Source of the DNA: G963664585 sp963664585
GTDB lineage: Bacteria; Bacillota; Clostridia; Oscillospirales; Ruminococcaceae
Direction of reading: 5' to 3'
Length of the DNA stretch: 64,000 nucleotides
Assembly: GCA_963664585.2 (NCBI GenBank)
Contig: CAXXEO010000021.1
Span: 124,001-188,000 of the forward strand
Shown piece by piece: positions 23,490-32,799 of this stretch. The notes beneath the pieces are model-generated. The model had not been told where the DNA came from. It saw only the letters and a program-made list of their open reading frames with translations, and ran no database searches. How positions within the stretch are numbered: position 1 is the stretch's first letter; each line of letters starts with the position of its first letter. A program made the position numbers and the translations under genes.

Positions 23490-26114
23490 ATGCCGACACC
23501 CATTGAAAAAACTTATGACCCCCAAAAGGTGGAGGATCGAATATACGACTTCTGGCTGAAGGGCGGTTATTTTCATGCCGTACCCAACCCTGAGAAAGAA
23601 CCGTACACCATCGTCATTCCCCCGCCCAATATTACAGGACAGCTCCATATGGGACATGCTCTGGACAACTCACTTCAGGATATACTGATACGCTATAAAC
23701 GCATGAGGGGCTTTGAAACCCTTTGGATGCCCGGTACAGATCACGCCGCTATCGCCACTGAGGCGAAGCTGGTTGATGCTCTCAAAAAAGAGGGCCTGAC
23801 CAAAGATGATGTCGGACGCGAGGGATTTTTAAAGCGTGCTTGGGAGTGGCGTGCCCAATATGGCAGCCGTATCGTTGAACAGCTCAAAAAAATAGGCTGC
23901 TCCTGCGACTGGGAGCGCGAACGCTTCACTATGGACGAAGGCTGCTCGAAGGCTGTAAAGGAAGTTTTTCTTCGCCTGTATAAAAAAGGACTCATCTACC
24001 GCGGCGAGCGCATCATCAACTGGTGCCCATACTGCAAGACCTCCATTTCTGAAGCTGAGGTGGATTATAATGAAGCGGACGGTCATTTCTGGCACATCCG
24101 CTATCCTCTTACAGATGGCAGCGGCGATCTTTCTGTTGCTACCACCCGCCCCGAAACTATGCTTGGCGACACCGCCCTGGCAGTAAATCCCGCCGACGCC
24201 CGCTATAAACATCTGATCGGTAAGACTGTGATTCTACCCCTCGTGGGCCGTGAAATACCCGTCATTGCAGACGACTATGTCGAGCTTGATTTTGGAACCG
24301 GTGTGGTCAAAATAACCCCCGCCCACGATCCCAATGACTTTGAGGTGGGGCTCCGCCATAACCTTGAGGTTATCAATATCATGAACGATGATGCCACCAT
24401 CAATGAAAACGGTGGCATATACGCCGGACTTGACCGCTATGAGGCCAGAAAGCGTCTCGTCGCCGACCTTGAGACAGAGGGCTTTCTGATCAAGGTGGAG
24501 GATTATAAGCACAATGTAGGTGGCTGCTACCGCTGCTCGACCACCGTTGAACCCAGGGTTTCCACCCAGTGGTTCGTCAGGATGAAACCCCTTGCCGAGC
24601 CTGCGATTGAGGCTGTCCGCAGTGGTCAGACAAAATTTGTACCCGAACGCTTTGACAAGATCTATTACCACTGGATGGAGAATATAAAGGACTGGTGCAT
24701 CTCCCGCCAACTCTGGTGGGGACACCGCATACCTGCGTGGTACTGTCAGGACTGTGGCGAGATGATCGTTGCAGCAGATGAGCCAACCACCTGCCCGAAA
24801 TGTGGCAGTCACAAGCTGAAGCAGGATGAGGATACCCTTGACACCTGGTTCTCCTCCGCCCTGTGGCCCTTCTCCACGTTGGGCTGGCCTGACAAAACCC
24901 CTGAGTTGGAATATTTCTTTCCCACCAATACCCTTGTCACAGGCTACGACATTATCTTCTTCTGGGTGGCAAGAATGATCTTCTCATCCATTGAGCATAT
25001 GGGCGAGGTCCCCTTCGACACTGTGTTTATCCACGGCCTCATTCGTGACGCCCAGGGTCGCAAAATGTCCAAATCCCTTGGCAACGGCATCGATCCGCTT
25101 GAGATTATTGAACAGTACGGTGCCGACGCCCTGCGTCTCACAATCGCCACCGGAAACGCTCCCGGTGGGGACATACGCTTCTCAGATGAAAAGGTGAAAT
25201 CAAGCCGGAACTTTGCCAATAAGATATGGAACGCTGCCCGATTCATCATGATGAACATCGAGAATGATGAAATACCTCTTACTTTACCAACAGCACTGAC
25301 AACCGAGGATAAATGGATCATCAGCCGCTTCAATCGCCTTGTCAAAGAGGTCACCGACAATATTGACCGCTTTGAACTGGGCACTGCTGTCAGCAAGCTT
25401 TACGACTTCATCTGGGATATCTTCTGTGACTGGTATATTGAGCTTGCAAAGACCAGACTAATGGCAGGCGGCGAGACCGCGATGGACGCCAAGCGGGTTT
25501 TATGCTATGTACTCAGCAATACGCTCAAGCTGCTGCATCCCTTTATGCCCTTTATTACCGAGGAAATATGGCAGTCGCTTCCCCATGACGGAGAAAGTAT
25601 CATGATTTCCGACTGGCCCGTCTGGAAGCAGGAACTCGATTTTACTGCCGACGAGCAGTCCTTCGAAATGATTATCAGCGCTATACGCGCCATCCGCAAC
25701 GCCCGTGCTGAGTCCGACGTTCCCCCGTCGCGTAAGACGAGTGTCTATATTCAGACGGCACATAAAAATAACTTCGTGTCCGGCTCCGCCTTCATACAAA
25801 AGCTCGCATATGCCACCAGCGTACAGGTTGCCGACAGCTTCACTTTGACCGAAGCCATGCAGGTTGTCACCGAGGATGCGAGAATCTTTATCCCGCTCGA
25901 TGAGTTGATTGATCGTGATAAAGAACTTGCCCGCTTGAACAAGGAACTGCTAAGCTGCCAAAAGGACATCGAACTCATTAGTGGAAAGCTTCAAAACGAG
26001 AATTTTGTCAGTCGAGCCCCCGCTGCTGTAATCGAGGGGGAAAGAGTGAAACTATCGAAGGCCGAGGAAAAACAGGGGAAGATAAAGGAAAGTTTAGAGC
26101 ATCTGATGAGATAG
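23490..26114 (+). CDS. valS: valyl-tRNA synthetase
   Basis: 874 residues. Class I synthetase signatures are HMGHALDNSLQD (HIGH-type) and KMSKSLGN (KMSKS). An editing domain between them has 'TTRPETMLGDTAL'. The C-terminal anticodon domain and the terminal coiled coil ('LDELIDRDKELARLNKELLS') are both present. It charges tRNA-Val. ATG 23490 has AAAGGAGGG seven bases upstream; the frame is open further upstream but without a ribosome site. It is followed 12 bases later by folC, a common Firmicute pair. No T-box leader was seen before it. Confidence 0.97.
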   Translation: MPTPIEKTYDPQKVEDRIYDFWLKGGYFHAVPNPEKEPYTIVIPPPNITGQLHMGHALDNSLQDILIRYKRMRGFETLWMPGTDHAAIATEAKLVDALKKEGLTKDDVGREGFLKRAWEWRAQYGSRIVEQLKKIGCSCDWERERFTMDEGCSKAVKEVFLRLYKKGLIYRGERIINWCPYCKTSISEAEVDYNEADGHFWHIRYPLTDGSGDLSVATTRPETMLGDTALAVNPADARYKHLIGKTVILPLVGREIPVIADDYVELDFGTGVVKITPAHDPNDFEVGLRHNLEVINIMNDDATINENGGIYAGLDRYEARKRLVADLETEGFLIKVEDYKHNVGGCYRCSTTVEPRVSTQWFVRMKPLAEPAIEAVRSGQTKFVPERFDKIYYHWMENIKDWCISRQLWWGHRIPAWYCQDCGEMIVAADEPTTCPKCGSHKLKQDEDTLDTWFSSALWPFSTLGWPDKTPELEYFFPTNTLVTGYDIIFFWVARMIFSSIEHMGEVPFDTVFIHGLIRDAQGRKMSKSLGNGIDPLEIIEQYGADALRLTIATGNAPGGDIRFSDEKVKSSRNFANKIWNAARFIMMNIENDEIPLTLPTALTTEDKWIISRFNRLVKEVTDNIDRFELGTAVSKLYDFIWDIFCDWYIELAKTRLMAGGETAMDAKRVLCYVLSNTLKLLHPFMPFITEEIWQSLPHDGESIMISDWPVWKQELDFTADEQSFEMIISAIRAIRNARAESDVPPSRKTSVYIQTAHKNNFVSGSAFIQKLAYATSVQVADSFTLTEAMQVVTEDARIFIPLDELIDRDKELARLNKELLSCQKDIELISGKLQNENFVSRAPAAVIEGERVKLSKAEEKQGKIKESLEHLMR

Positions 26115-26126
26115 TGAGGGATAAAA

Positions 26127-27416
26127 ATGACATACGAACAATGCCTACAGTATATTCATACTCTGAATCGTTTTGGCAAAAAAGCGGGTCTTGAAAACAT
26201 TACAAGGCTGCTGTCACTGATGGGCAATCCACAAAAAAAGCTCAAGTTTGTGCATATTGCAGGCACAAACGGCAAAGGTTCAACTACGACGATGACGGCC
26301 GCGGTGCTGCAGCAAGCCGGTTATCGCACAGGAAAGTATCTATCTCCCTTCATTCTGGAGTTTGGCGAACGTATGCAGGTGGACGGTGTCATGATTTCTC
26401 ATGATGAGTTAATCGAATGCACCGAATATGTAAAGGCCTTTGCTGACCAGATGACCACCGAAGGGAATGGCCCCATCGAGTTTGAAGTCGTCACCGCCAT
26501 CGCCATGGAATGGTTTTGCCGCAAAGGCTGTGAAGTTGTTTCTCTGGAAGTAGGGATTGGAGGTCGTTTTGACGCCACCAATGTCATTGACTGCCCTCTT
26601 GTGTCTGCGATTACTTCTATCAGCCTGGATCACATTGAAATACTGGGCAACACTATCGAACAAATCGCCTTTGAAAAATGTGGAATTATTAAGGAAGGCG
26701 GTATTACTGTCAGCTATCCGGATCAGAAGCCAGAAGCACTGGCGGTGATTATGGAGCAAGCTGCGCTCAAACACAACCGTTTTGTTATGGGCAACCCCAA
26801 CGTTGTTATTGTTAAGTCAGCAGACTTTACAGGTACTGATATCCTTTATGGCGACCTTGCCATTCATATTCCGCTCTTAGGCGCACATCAGATCATGAAC
26901 ACACTGACTGCTGTGGAGATTCTTCATGAGTTACGTCAAAGCCATGGCTTCCATATTTCTGACGCTGATATCGTAAATGGAATTGCCGATGTATCCTTTC
27001 CTGCCAGAATGGAGATCATCTCCAAAAAGCCTTTTGTCATTCTCGACGGTGCCCACAATATATCCGGTGCGCAAATGCTGTCCGAGGCATTCTCGCTGAT
27101 GAAGGGCCATAAGGTGACAGTGATTGCGGGTATGTTGGGTGACAAGGACTTTAGCGGATCGATGGCTTTTATCGCCCCTCTCGCCCACCGGGTCATCACG
27201 GTAACACCTCAATCGCCCCGAGCTCTTTGTGCAGACAAACTTGCTGAACAGGTCCGGCCGTTCTGTCAGAACGTTATCGCCATTTCAGATTCGCGCGATG
27301 CTTATCACAGGGCGGTCTCAGAGCTTGACGAGGATGGTATTATTGTGATTTGTGGCTCGTTATACCTGGCTTCCGAGATGCGGCAGATTATTCTCGACGA
27401 AAAGACCGGGAACTAG
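26127..27416 (+). CDS. folC: folylpolyglutamate / dihydrofolate synthase
   Basis: 429 residues of the Mur-ligase-like family. The ATP site is 'IAGTNGKGSTTTMTAAVL' and the magnesium/folate region is 'SLEVGIGGRFDATN'. The C-terminal part has 'ILDGAHNISGAQML'. It adds glutamate to folates (and may also make dihydrofolate from dihydropteroate). It is co-transcribed with valS (12-base gap) and ends in a strong terminator. Confidence 0.95.
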   Translation: MTYEQCLQYIHTLNRFGKKAGLENITRLLSLMGNPQKKLKFVHIAGTNGKGSTTTMTAAVLQQAGYRTGKYLSPFILEFGERMQVDGVMISHDELIECTEYVKAFADQMTTEGNGPIEFEVVTAIAMEWFCRKGCEVVSLEVGIGGRFDATNVIDCPLVSAITSISLDHIEILGNTIEQIAFEKCGIIKEGGITVSYPDQKPEALAVIMEQAALKHNRFVMGNPNVVIVKSADFTGTDILYGDLAIHIPLLGAHQIMNTLTAVEILHELRQSHGFHISDADIVNGIADVSFPARMEIISKKPFVILDGAHNISGAQMLSEAFSLMKGHKVTVIAGMLGDKDFSGSMAFIAPLAHRVITVTPQSPRALCADKLAEQVRPFCQNVIAISDSRDAYHRAVSELDEDGIIVICGSLYLASEMRQIILDEKTGN

Positions 27417-27476
27417 CTTTTTTTCTCTCAAAAATTCTCTGATTAAACCCACCATTTCGACCTATAATTTAACCGA

Positions 27477-27508
27477 AAGCCCTTATCCTTGTTGATAAGG
27501 GCTTTCTT
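27477..27508 (+). terminator. terminator of valS-folC
   Basis: AAGCCCTTATC pairs with GATAAGGGCTT around CTTGTT, followed by TCTTATTT. Confidence 0.85.
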
Positions 27509-27569
27509 ATTTACTAAATACTTTTGAAAGAGCCTTTTTCGATTGCAGCTCTTTTTTCTAACTTAATAC

Positions 27570-27666
27570 TATAGTTGATTAATTTGAAAACAAGCTTGTG
27601 ATTTCTTCCCCCGCCGAAGGCGGGGGAAGAAAATGACGTTTTAACTATAGCCAGTTTTTAAGTTAA
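27570..27666 (+). mobile_element. 106-bp palindromic MITE, copy 1 (forward)
   Basis: Starts TATAGTTGATTAATTTGAAA, has the GC-rich core hairpin CTTCCCCCGCC / GGCGGGGGAAG (loop GAA) and ends ...GCCAGTTTTTAAGTTAAG. The final TGGCTATA seen in other copies is missing, so the right end is eroded. It lies between the folC terminator and the sigma-F operon. Confidence 0.85.
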
Positions 27667-27791
27667 GAGGAAAAATGGAGTTTGAGACAAAAAGGAAATA
27701 ATTCAAAAAATTGCCCTTTCAATTTGGGAATAGCATTAGAATAATTCGCCTTTGTTTACAGATAATAACAGTAGTCGAAAGGATGATGAAG

Positions 27792-28109
27792 ATGTCTGTT
27801 TTGATAAAACAGGAGGACAAGCGTATTACCGCCGTACTGGAAGGGGAAATTGATCATCACTCGGCTGCGCAGATGCGCAGAGAAATCGATGAGGCGGTCG
27901 GCCAGAGCCAACCAGAAACCCTTGTCCTGGATTTTGGTGGCGTTACCTTTATGGACAGCTCGGGCATTGGCCTTGTCATGGGCCGTTACCGCCTTGTCCA
28001 CGAATATGGCGGCCTTGTGCGCGTGCAAAATCCCCCACCGCATATTCGAAAGGTCATGAAAGTAGCCGGACTTGAAACAATTGCCAGTATAGAAAGCGGA
28101 GGAATGTAA
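27792..28109 (+). CDS. spoIIAA: anti-sigma F factor antagonist
   Basis: 105 residues, a STAS-domain protein. The phosphorylatable serine is in 'FMDSSGIGLVMGRYRLV'. Dephosphorylated by SpoIIE in the forespore, it binds SpoIIAB and frees sigma F. I chose ATG 27792 because AAAGG lies nine bases upstream; two other ATGs (27783, 27786) are just before it. It is the first gene of the canonical three-gene operon. Confidence 0.93.
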   Translation: MSVLIKQEDKRITAVLEGEIDHHSAAQMRREIDEAVGQSQPETLVLDFGGVTFMDSSGIGLVMGRYRLVHEYGGLVRVQNPPPHIRKVMKVAGLETIASIESGGM

Positions 28110-28110
28110 A

Positions 28111-28560
28111 GTGAAAGCCCTTAACACGATGAAATTGCAGTTTGAAAGCAGGTCTGTGAATGAATCGTTCGCCCGAATGGCAGTAAGCGCATTCGTTTCG
28201 CAGCTTGACCCTACCATTGATGAACTTGCTGATATCAAAACAGCGGTGTCCGAGGCAGTTACCAACTGTATCGTCCATGCCTATGGTGACCGGATTGACA
28301 CCATCTACATATCCGCTTCCATCTTCGAGGGTGCCCACGTCATGATCAAGGTACGCGACAGAGGATGCGGAATCGAGGATATCAAAAAGGCCATGGAGCC
28401 ACTGTATACAAGCTGCCCTGGCGGTGAGCGTGCCGGGCTTGGTTTTGCCGTCATGCAGAGTCTGATGGACAAGATCAGGGTGCGCTCAAAACTTGGGGTT
28501 GGCACCTTGGTGACCATGGAGAGGAGGATAACCTCAAAGGGTGGGTCTAATGACGAATAA
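28111..28560 (+). CDS. spoIIAB: anti-sigma F factor, serine kinase
   Basis: 149 residues, a GHKL-type kinase. N-box 'KTAVSEAVTNCIVHAYG', G1-box 'VRDRGCGIEDI' and G2-box 'GERAGLGFAVMQSLMD' are all present. It holds sigma F inactive and phosphorylates SpoIIAA. The start is GTG 28111, one base after the spoIIAA stop, with GGAGG inside the spoIIAA end, so translation is coupled. It overlaps sigF by 11 bases. Confidence 0.95.
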   Translation: MKALNTMKLQFESRSVNESFARMAVSAFVSQLDPTIDELADIKTAVSEAVTNCIVHAYGDRIDTIYISASIFEGAHVMIKVRDRGCGIEDIKKAMEPLYTSCPGGERAGLGFAVMQSLMDKIRVRSKLGVGTLVTMERRITSKGGSNDE

Positions 28561-29224
28561 CCTCTCAATCGAGCGCCGTGAAGAGATTATATCAAAGAAC
28601 ATCGGCCTAGTACACTCCTGTGCCCACCGCTTTAAGGGGCGCGGGATTGAGTATGATGACCTTTTTCAAGCCGGATGTGTGGGGCTGATCAAGGCCTCTG
28701 ACGCCTTTGATGTAGAGCGCGGCCTGCGTTTTTCTACCTATGCGGTCCCCGTAATCTTAGGTGAGATGCGCCGGCTTTTCCGCGATGGTGGGTCTGTAAA
28801 GATCAGCCGCACGATTAAAGAACTCTCCCTGCGCATTGGACGCACCAGAGAAAGATTTGCCACTTTTAACGGCCGCGAGCCCACTATTTCTGAGCTGTGT
28901 GAGCTGATGGATCTCTCTGAGGACAGCGTCATCGAAGCCCTCAATGTCTGTGCGCCTCCCCTTTCTCTTACCGAAAGTGAGGAAGAAGGCGGCGGTCAGA
29001 TTGATCTCCCCGTTAGTTCGCCAGAAGAGGCCATGTCCGATCTTCTTTCCCTAAAGCAGGTGGTAGGCCAACTTCCATGCGAGGACCGTCAACTGATCGT
29101 TTTGCGATATTTTTCCGGTAAGACACAGGTACAGACAGCGACCGAGCTTGGACTGACCCAAGTGCAGGTCTCCCGCAGAGAAAAGAAAATTCTCGATTCA
29201 ATGCGCCAGCAGTTAAGCGGGTAA
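28550..29224 (+). CDS. sigF: RNA polymerase sigma factor SigF (forespore)
   Basis: 224 residues. Region 2 is 'YDDLFQAGCVGLIKASDAFDVERGLRFSTYAVPVI', then regions 3 and 4 ('QLIVLRYFSGKTQVQTATELGLTQVQVSRREKKIL'). It directs early forespore transcription. I chose ATG 28550 (AAAGGGTGGG upstream) over the GTG at 28541. It overlaps spoIIAB. A strong terminator follows. Confidence 0.95.
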   Translation: MTNNLSIERREEIISKNIGLVHSCAHRFKGRGIEYDDLFQAGCVGLIKASDAFDVERGLRFSTYAVPVILGEMRRLFRDGGSVKISRTIKELSLRIGRTRERFATFNGREPTISELCELMDLSEDSVIEALNVCAPPLSLTESEEEGGGQIDLPVSSPEEAMSDLLSLKQVVGQLPCEDRQLIVLRYFSGKTQVQTATELGLTQVQVSRREKKILDSMRQQLSG

Positions 29225-29230
29225 ATGCTA

Positions 29231-29263
29231 GGGCCGCCGGCTATGTATGCCGGCGGCCCTTAC
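29231..29263 (+). terminator. terminator of the sigma-F operon
   Basis: Eleven-base perfect stem GGGCCGCCGGC / GCCGGCGGCCC with a seven-base loop, followed by TTACTTTT. Confidence 0.85.
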
Positions 29264-29408
29264 TTTTAACAAAAAGTAATAACGCTCCTCACTTGAAACC
29301 ATAAATATTAGTCAAGAATCCACTTGCTTTGGGAGGTGTAAAAGTTGTCCTCATTAAGCGGACGCCTTCTTTACATTTAATGGGCATTAATGGTATTATT
29401 AGGTTTGA

Positions 29409-29514
29409 TATAGCCAATTAACTTAAAAACTGGCTATAGTTAAAACCTCATTTTCTTCCCCCGCCTTCGGCGGAAGAAGAAATCACAAGCTTGTTTTCAA
29501 ATTAATTAACTATA
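29409..29514 (-). mobile_element. 106-bp palindromic MITE, copy 2 (reverse)
   Basis: Begins TATAGCCAATTAACTTAAAA and ends with the complement of the forward start (AATTAATTAACTATA). The core stem has one changed arm (GGCGGAAGAAG). It lies just upstream of the Nudix gene. Confidence 0.9.
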
Positions 29515-29556
29515 AATGAAATTCTAATTTTTATAGAATGCTCATGGGGGATTGTT

Positions 29557-29967
29557 ATGCAAGGATACAATGTTATTGCCGTTTATAATGAATCCTGCGA
29601 AGAAATATTGATGTGTAAACGAAGGAAAAATCCATATAAAGGACTATCTAATTTAGTTGGCGGAAAAATTGAAAATAATGAAAATGGACTTGCTGCCGCT
29701 TATCGAGAATTGCAGGAGGAAACCGCTATCGGCAAAGCTGATATTGTTCTGCTTCATCTCATGGATTTTACATATTTCATGGATAATTGTTATGTTGAAG
29801 TGTATGTTGGAAAGCTCAATAAAGATTTTACAGTATTGGGTGATGAAAATGATTTGTATTGGTCTGATTTAAATTGTAATTTTTTTGATATGACGCAATA
29901 TGCTGGCGAAGGAAATATAGGTCATATTATTGAACATATTAAAATGTCAAAGCAAAAACTTTTCTAA
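29557..29967 (+). CDS. Nudix hydrolase
   Basis: 136 residues with a complete Nudix box: G-x5-E-x7-R-E-L-x-E-E from 'GGKIENNENG' to 'YRELQEETAIG'. Its N-terminus 'NVIAVYNESCEEILMCKRRKNPYKG' resembles 8-oxo-dGTP diphosphatases (MutT type), so cleavage of an oxidised nucleotide is likely; the exact substrate is open. It is AT-rich compared with the core genes around it and is placed between two MITE copies, which suggests later acquisition. Confidence 0.88.
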   Translation: MQGYNVIAVYNESCEEILMCKRRKNPYKGLSNLVGGKIENNENGLAAAYRELQEETAIGKADIVLLHLMDFTYFMDNCYVEVYVGKLNKDFTVLGDENDLYWSDLNCNFFDMTQYAGEGNIGHIIEHIKMSKQKLF

Positions 29968-30009
29968 CAGTTAATGGTAATATTTAATTTACTGGTATTA
30001 CAAATTATT

Positions 30010-30115
30010 TATAGCCAATTAACTTAAAAACTGGCTATAGTTAAAACGTCATTTTCTTCCCCCGCCTTCGGCGGGGGAAGAAATCACAAGCTTGTTTTCA
30101 AGTTAATCAACTATA
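30010..30115 (-). mobile_element. 106-bp palindromic MITE, copy 3 (reverse)
   Basis: Full-length consensus copy with intact TATAGCC...CTATA ends and a perfect GC core. It lies between the Nudix gene and the methyltransferase, in the same orientation as copy 2. Confidence 0.93.
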
Positions 30116-30133
30116 TTAACACAGGGGGCTTAT

Positions 30134-30898
30134 ATGGACGAAACTTCGCTTAAAAACAAGAAGGCGTGGGAATACCGCGCCTATGAGTTTTGGAAAATGA
30201 ATTATGGTACACCGGAAGAAAAAGCAACACAAATTATACAAAATCCAATCGCACGTTTAAGGTATCATCAGAAATATTTTGAACATGTGGAAGGGTTACA
30301 GATTGCCAATCCGTGTGGCTCTAATGGAAGAATCGCTGTCCCGCTCGCCGTTTTAGGCGCTAATGTTACGGTATTTGATATTTCAGAAGAAAACAAAAGA
30401 TACGCATTGGAGCTGGCGAATTGCGCTGGTGTTACGATAAACTATGAAGTCTGCGATTTTTATGATGTAGACCTGAACCGATACGGAAACTTATTTGATA
30501 TTGCATATCTTGAAGGTGGAATCTTACACTATTTTCATGATATCAATCGGTTCAGTCATACTCTTTACAGCATTATCAAACCAAACGGCAAGCTGATATT
30601 ATCCGATTTTCATCCCTTCCGCAAAATAATCGCACTGGGGCAAATTGGAAAGAATACGGAAGTAACTGAAGGAAATTATTTTGACAGTGGAGTTTACAAT
30701 GGAGACGTGGCCTATAAAGGATATTTTCCACAAGGAGAACAATTTGTTTTTCCGGATTGTTCCCTTAGATTCTATACATTAAGTGAAATTTTCAACTCAC
30801 TTGTCTATGCGGGATTCAACATAAGAGAATTTAATGAACACCCCCATTGGGATGATAATAAAATACCTGGAGAATTCACTATTATAGCTATTAAGTAG
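30134..30898 (+). CDS. class I SAM-dependent methyltransferase
   Basis: 254 residues. The SAM site appears as 'IANPCGSNGRIAVPLAVLGANVTVFDISEENKRYA', with the acidic residue after strand 2. 'YLEGGILHYFHDINRFSHTLYSIIKPNGKLILSDFHPFRK' is the typical post-catalytic region. The substrate is unknown. AGGGGGC precedes ATG 30134. It is AT-rich like the Nudix gene and preceded by a MITE copy; a hairpin terminator follows and is shared with the convergent spoIIR. Confidence 0.85.
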   Translation: MDETSLKNKKAWEYRAYEFWKMNYGTPEEKATQIIQNPIARLRYHQKYFEHVEGLQIANPCGSNGRIAVPLAVLGANVTVFDISEENKRYALELANCAGVTINYEVCDFYDVDLNRYGNLFDIAYLEGGILHYFHDINRFSHTLYSIIKPNGKLILSDFHPFRKIIALGQIGKNTEVTEGNYFDSGVYNGDVAYKGYFPQGEQFVFPDCSLRFYTLSEIFNSLVYAGFNIREFNEHPHWDDNKIPGEFTIIAIK

Positions 30899-30930
30899 AT
30901 TATGAACATACGAAGCATTATGATGTAGAA

Positions 30931-30978
30931 AAGCACACAATCCCCCGCAGCTATGGCTGTAGGGGATTGTGCATTTAG
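30931..30978. terminator. bidirectional terminator between methyltransferase and spoIIR
   Basis: Arms GCACACAATCCCCCGCAGC and GGCTGTAGGGGATTGTGC form a long stem with one wobble or mismatch, flanked by TTTTC on the minus strand and TTTAGTTTTA on the plus strand. Confidence 0.75.
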
Positions 30979-30983
30979 TTTTA

Positions 30984-31568
30984 TTAATCTTTATTGAGCC
31001 CCTCGAACAACTCCACAACGGCAAATTTGGGGACAAAGTGATACTCGTTTAAATTTTTTATACGGTCCTCAAGCTCGCTGGCCTCGCCGGCAGTCGCGGC
31101 GGGAATACAAAGCGGCGGGTACATGACGCACCACCAGTTCTTACCGACTCCCTCCCCGATGACGACGCGCAAGGCGTTGTAGTGACCGGCAGGCAGGGTA
31201 ACACCCTGTTCATAGACCCTGGTTGGAAAGTACATGTGTGTGATTTGCACATTGACCTTATAGTCGTATCCTTGCCCTAAGGCTACCTCCTCGGCAGTTT
31301 CGGTAATTCTTCCGGAAAGCGCCTCGGCACTCTCAATAGCTGACTGGAGACTTTTCGAACGTCCAAGAATTGCGCCATATTTTTCGAGTATGCGGTCTCT
31401 TATCAGGAGTTTCAGTGCCTGGTCCTCAGCGCTGTCAGAGTTAGCTATAATATGTAGGCGCAGCGTCTCCTGTCGTACAGCATCGCATTCGGCTGCAAAA
31501 GAAGTAAAACTCACCGTTGAGATAGCGCATATCAGTACCAGCATCATAACGATATCCAATTTTTTCAT
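30984..31568 (-). CDS. spoIIR: stage II sporulation protein R
   Basis: 194 residues with an N-terminal signal/anchor segment (about residues 5-25) and the family core 'RLHIIANSDSAEDQALKLLIRDRIL', 'TETAEEVALGQGYDYKVNV' and 'YNALRVVIGEGVGKNWWCVMYPPLC'. SpoIIR is made under sigma F in the forespore and signals SpoIIGA in the mother cell to process pro-sigma E. It fits functionally with the nearby sigF operon, though transcribed separately. Confidence 0.95.
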   Translation of the reverse strand: MKKLDIVMMLVLICAISTVSFTSFAAECDAVRQETLRLHIIANSDSAEDQALKLLIRDRILEKYGAILGRSKSLQSAIESAEALSGRITETAEEVALGQGYDYKVNVQITHMYFPTRVYEQGVTLPAGHYNALRVVIGEGVGKNWWCVMYPPLCIPAATAGEASELEDRIKNLNEYHFVPKFAVVELFEGLNKD

Positions 31569-31657
31569 TAAATCCCATCCATTTCCATTTGTTGATGATA
31601 GTATGGGCGGGATTTTGTGTTTTATTCAGTTTCAATTATCATGGTCTCTTAAAGGCA

Positions 31658-31696
31658 ATTCTCTATCCCCCCACCTATGGTGGGGGGATAGAGAAT
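31658..31696. repeat. perfect 18-base palindromic hairpin
   Basis: ATTCTCTATCCCCCCACC and its exact complement around a TAT loop, upstream of spoIIR. No T-run follows. It belongs to the short-palindrome set of this window. Confidence 0.8.
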
Positions 31697-31799
31697 CAAA
31701 TCGTATTAAATATAACCTTCCCACCTGTGGCAGGAGAAAGGATATCAGAAAGCTGTTTGTTACCTATGTCAGGAAAAGCGGAATCAATGAATGCCTTAT

Positions 31800-31905
31800 T
31801 ATAGTTGATTAACTTGAAAACAAGCTTATGATTTCTTCCCCCGCCTTCGGCGGGGGAAGAAAATGGCGTTTTAACTATAGCCAGTTTTTAAGTTAATTGG
31901 CTATA
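31800..31905 (+). mobile_element. 106-bp palindromic MITE, copy 4 (forward)
   Basis: Full-length copy. Its last 18 bases encode the C-terminus and stop codon of ispE, which reads in from the right on the minus strand. Confidence 0.93.
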
Positions 31906-32799
31906 TAAGCAGATCGGGCCTTGATCCACCGGCACGACTGCAGCACCCCAGTTTACAAAAGGCGTCAACCCTTCCAGACAACTTTTCGCCCGTTCAACCG
32001 TTTCAAACAGTCCAAAGACCGCTGATCCGGAGCCTGTCATCGCCGCGGCAACCGCACCTCCAGCATAAATTTTCGATTTGAGCATAGCCACGCTGTCGTC
32101 CGGCGCGGCTCTTTCCAGATCATTCTCCACCAAACGGCCTATCTCCGAAAGACTGCCCGACCTGATCACATCGGCAATCGTCTCATAAGAAACGGGAGCG
32201 CCCTGCATAGCCGCTGGCATGGGGGGCAGCCGGTCAAATCGCCTAAACATCTCGGGTGTTGCGTACCCGACCACTGGCTTTACCAGAAGAATAGCACAGT
32301 CCCGCAACGGGGGCAGAGGGGTTAGGAACTCTCCGATCCCTTCGGTTAGGGCAGCTCCGCCACGCAGGCAAAACGGAACATCGGCGCCGATTGTCAGACC
32401 CAATGTGCAAAGCTCCGCCATAGAAAGAGGCTCTTCATACATCTTGTTAAGACCGATCAGCACCCCGGCAGCATCCGCGCTGGCCGAGCCCAAGCCAGCC
32501 TGACAGGGAGCGCCCTTCGTGATTCTGATACGCACACATTTTTCCAGCTTCAGTGCCTCATAGAAGGCAGCCGCAGCCCGCCACGCGGTGTTCCTTTCGT
32601 CGGTGGGAATGTCAGGGTCGCTGCACAGAAGCTCGATTCCCTTTTTCTCCCCCACAGAAAGTTCCACACGATTATAAAGGCTCACCACTTGCATCACAGA
32701 GCTTATCAGATGATACCCGTCTTTTCTGAGCCCTGTCACCTTCAGAGAAAGATTGATCTTGCAGGGTGCAAGGATTGCTATGGTCTGTATGGCGTTCAA
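31888..32799 (-). CDS. ispE: 4-diphosphocytidyl-2-C-methyl-D-erythritol kinase
   Basis: 303 residues of the GHMP kinase family. Present are the N-terminal 'APCKINLSLKVTGLRKDGYH', the glycine-rich ATP loop 'PCQAGLGSASADAAGVLIGLN' and the third motif 'AAAMTGSGSAVFGLF'. It phosphorylates CDP-methylerythritol in the MEP isoprenoid pathway. The start is TTG 32799 with GGAGG eight bases upstream. The last residues ('YSQLT') and the stop lie inside MITE copy 4, so the native end was replaced. Confidence 0.95.
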   Translation of the reverse strand: MNAIQTIAILAPCKINLSLKVTGLRKDGYHLISSVMQVVSLYNRVELSVGEKKGIELLCSDPDIPTDERNTAWRAAAAFYEALKLEKCVRIRITKGAPCQAGLGSASADAAGVLIGLNKMYEEPLSMAELCTLGLTIGADVPFCLRGGAALTEGIGEFLTPLPPLRDCAILLVKPVVGYATPEMFRRFDRLPPMPAAMQGAPVSYETIADVIRSGSLSEIGRLVENDLERAAPDDSVAMLKSKIYAGGAVAAAMTGSGSAVFGLFETVERAKSCLEGLTPFVNWGAAVVPVDQGPICLYSQLT

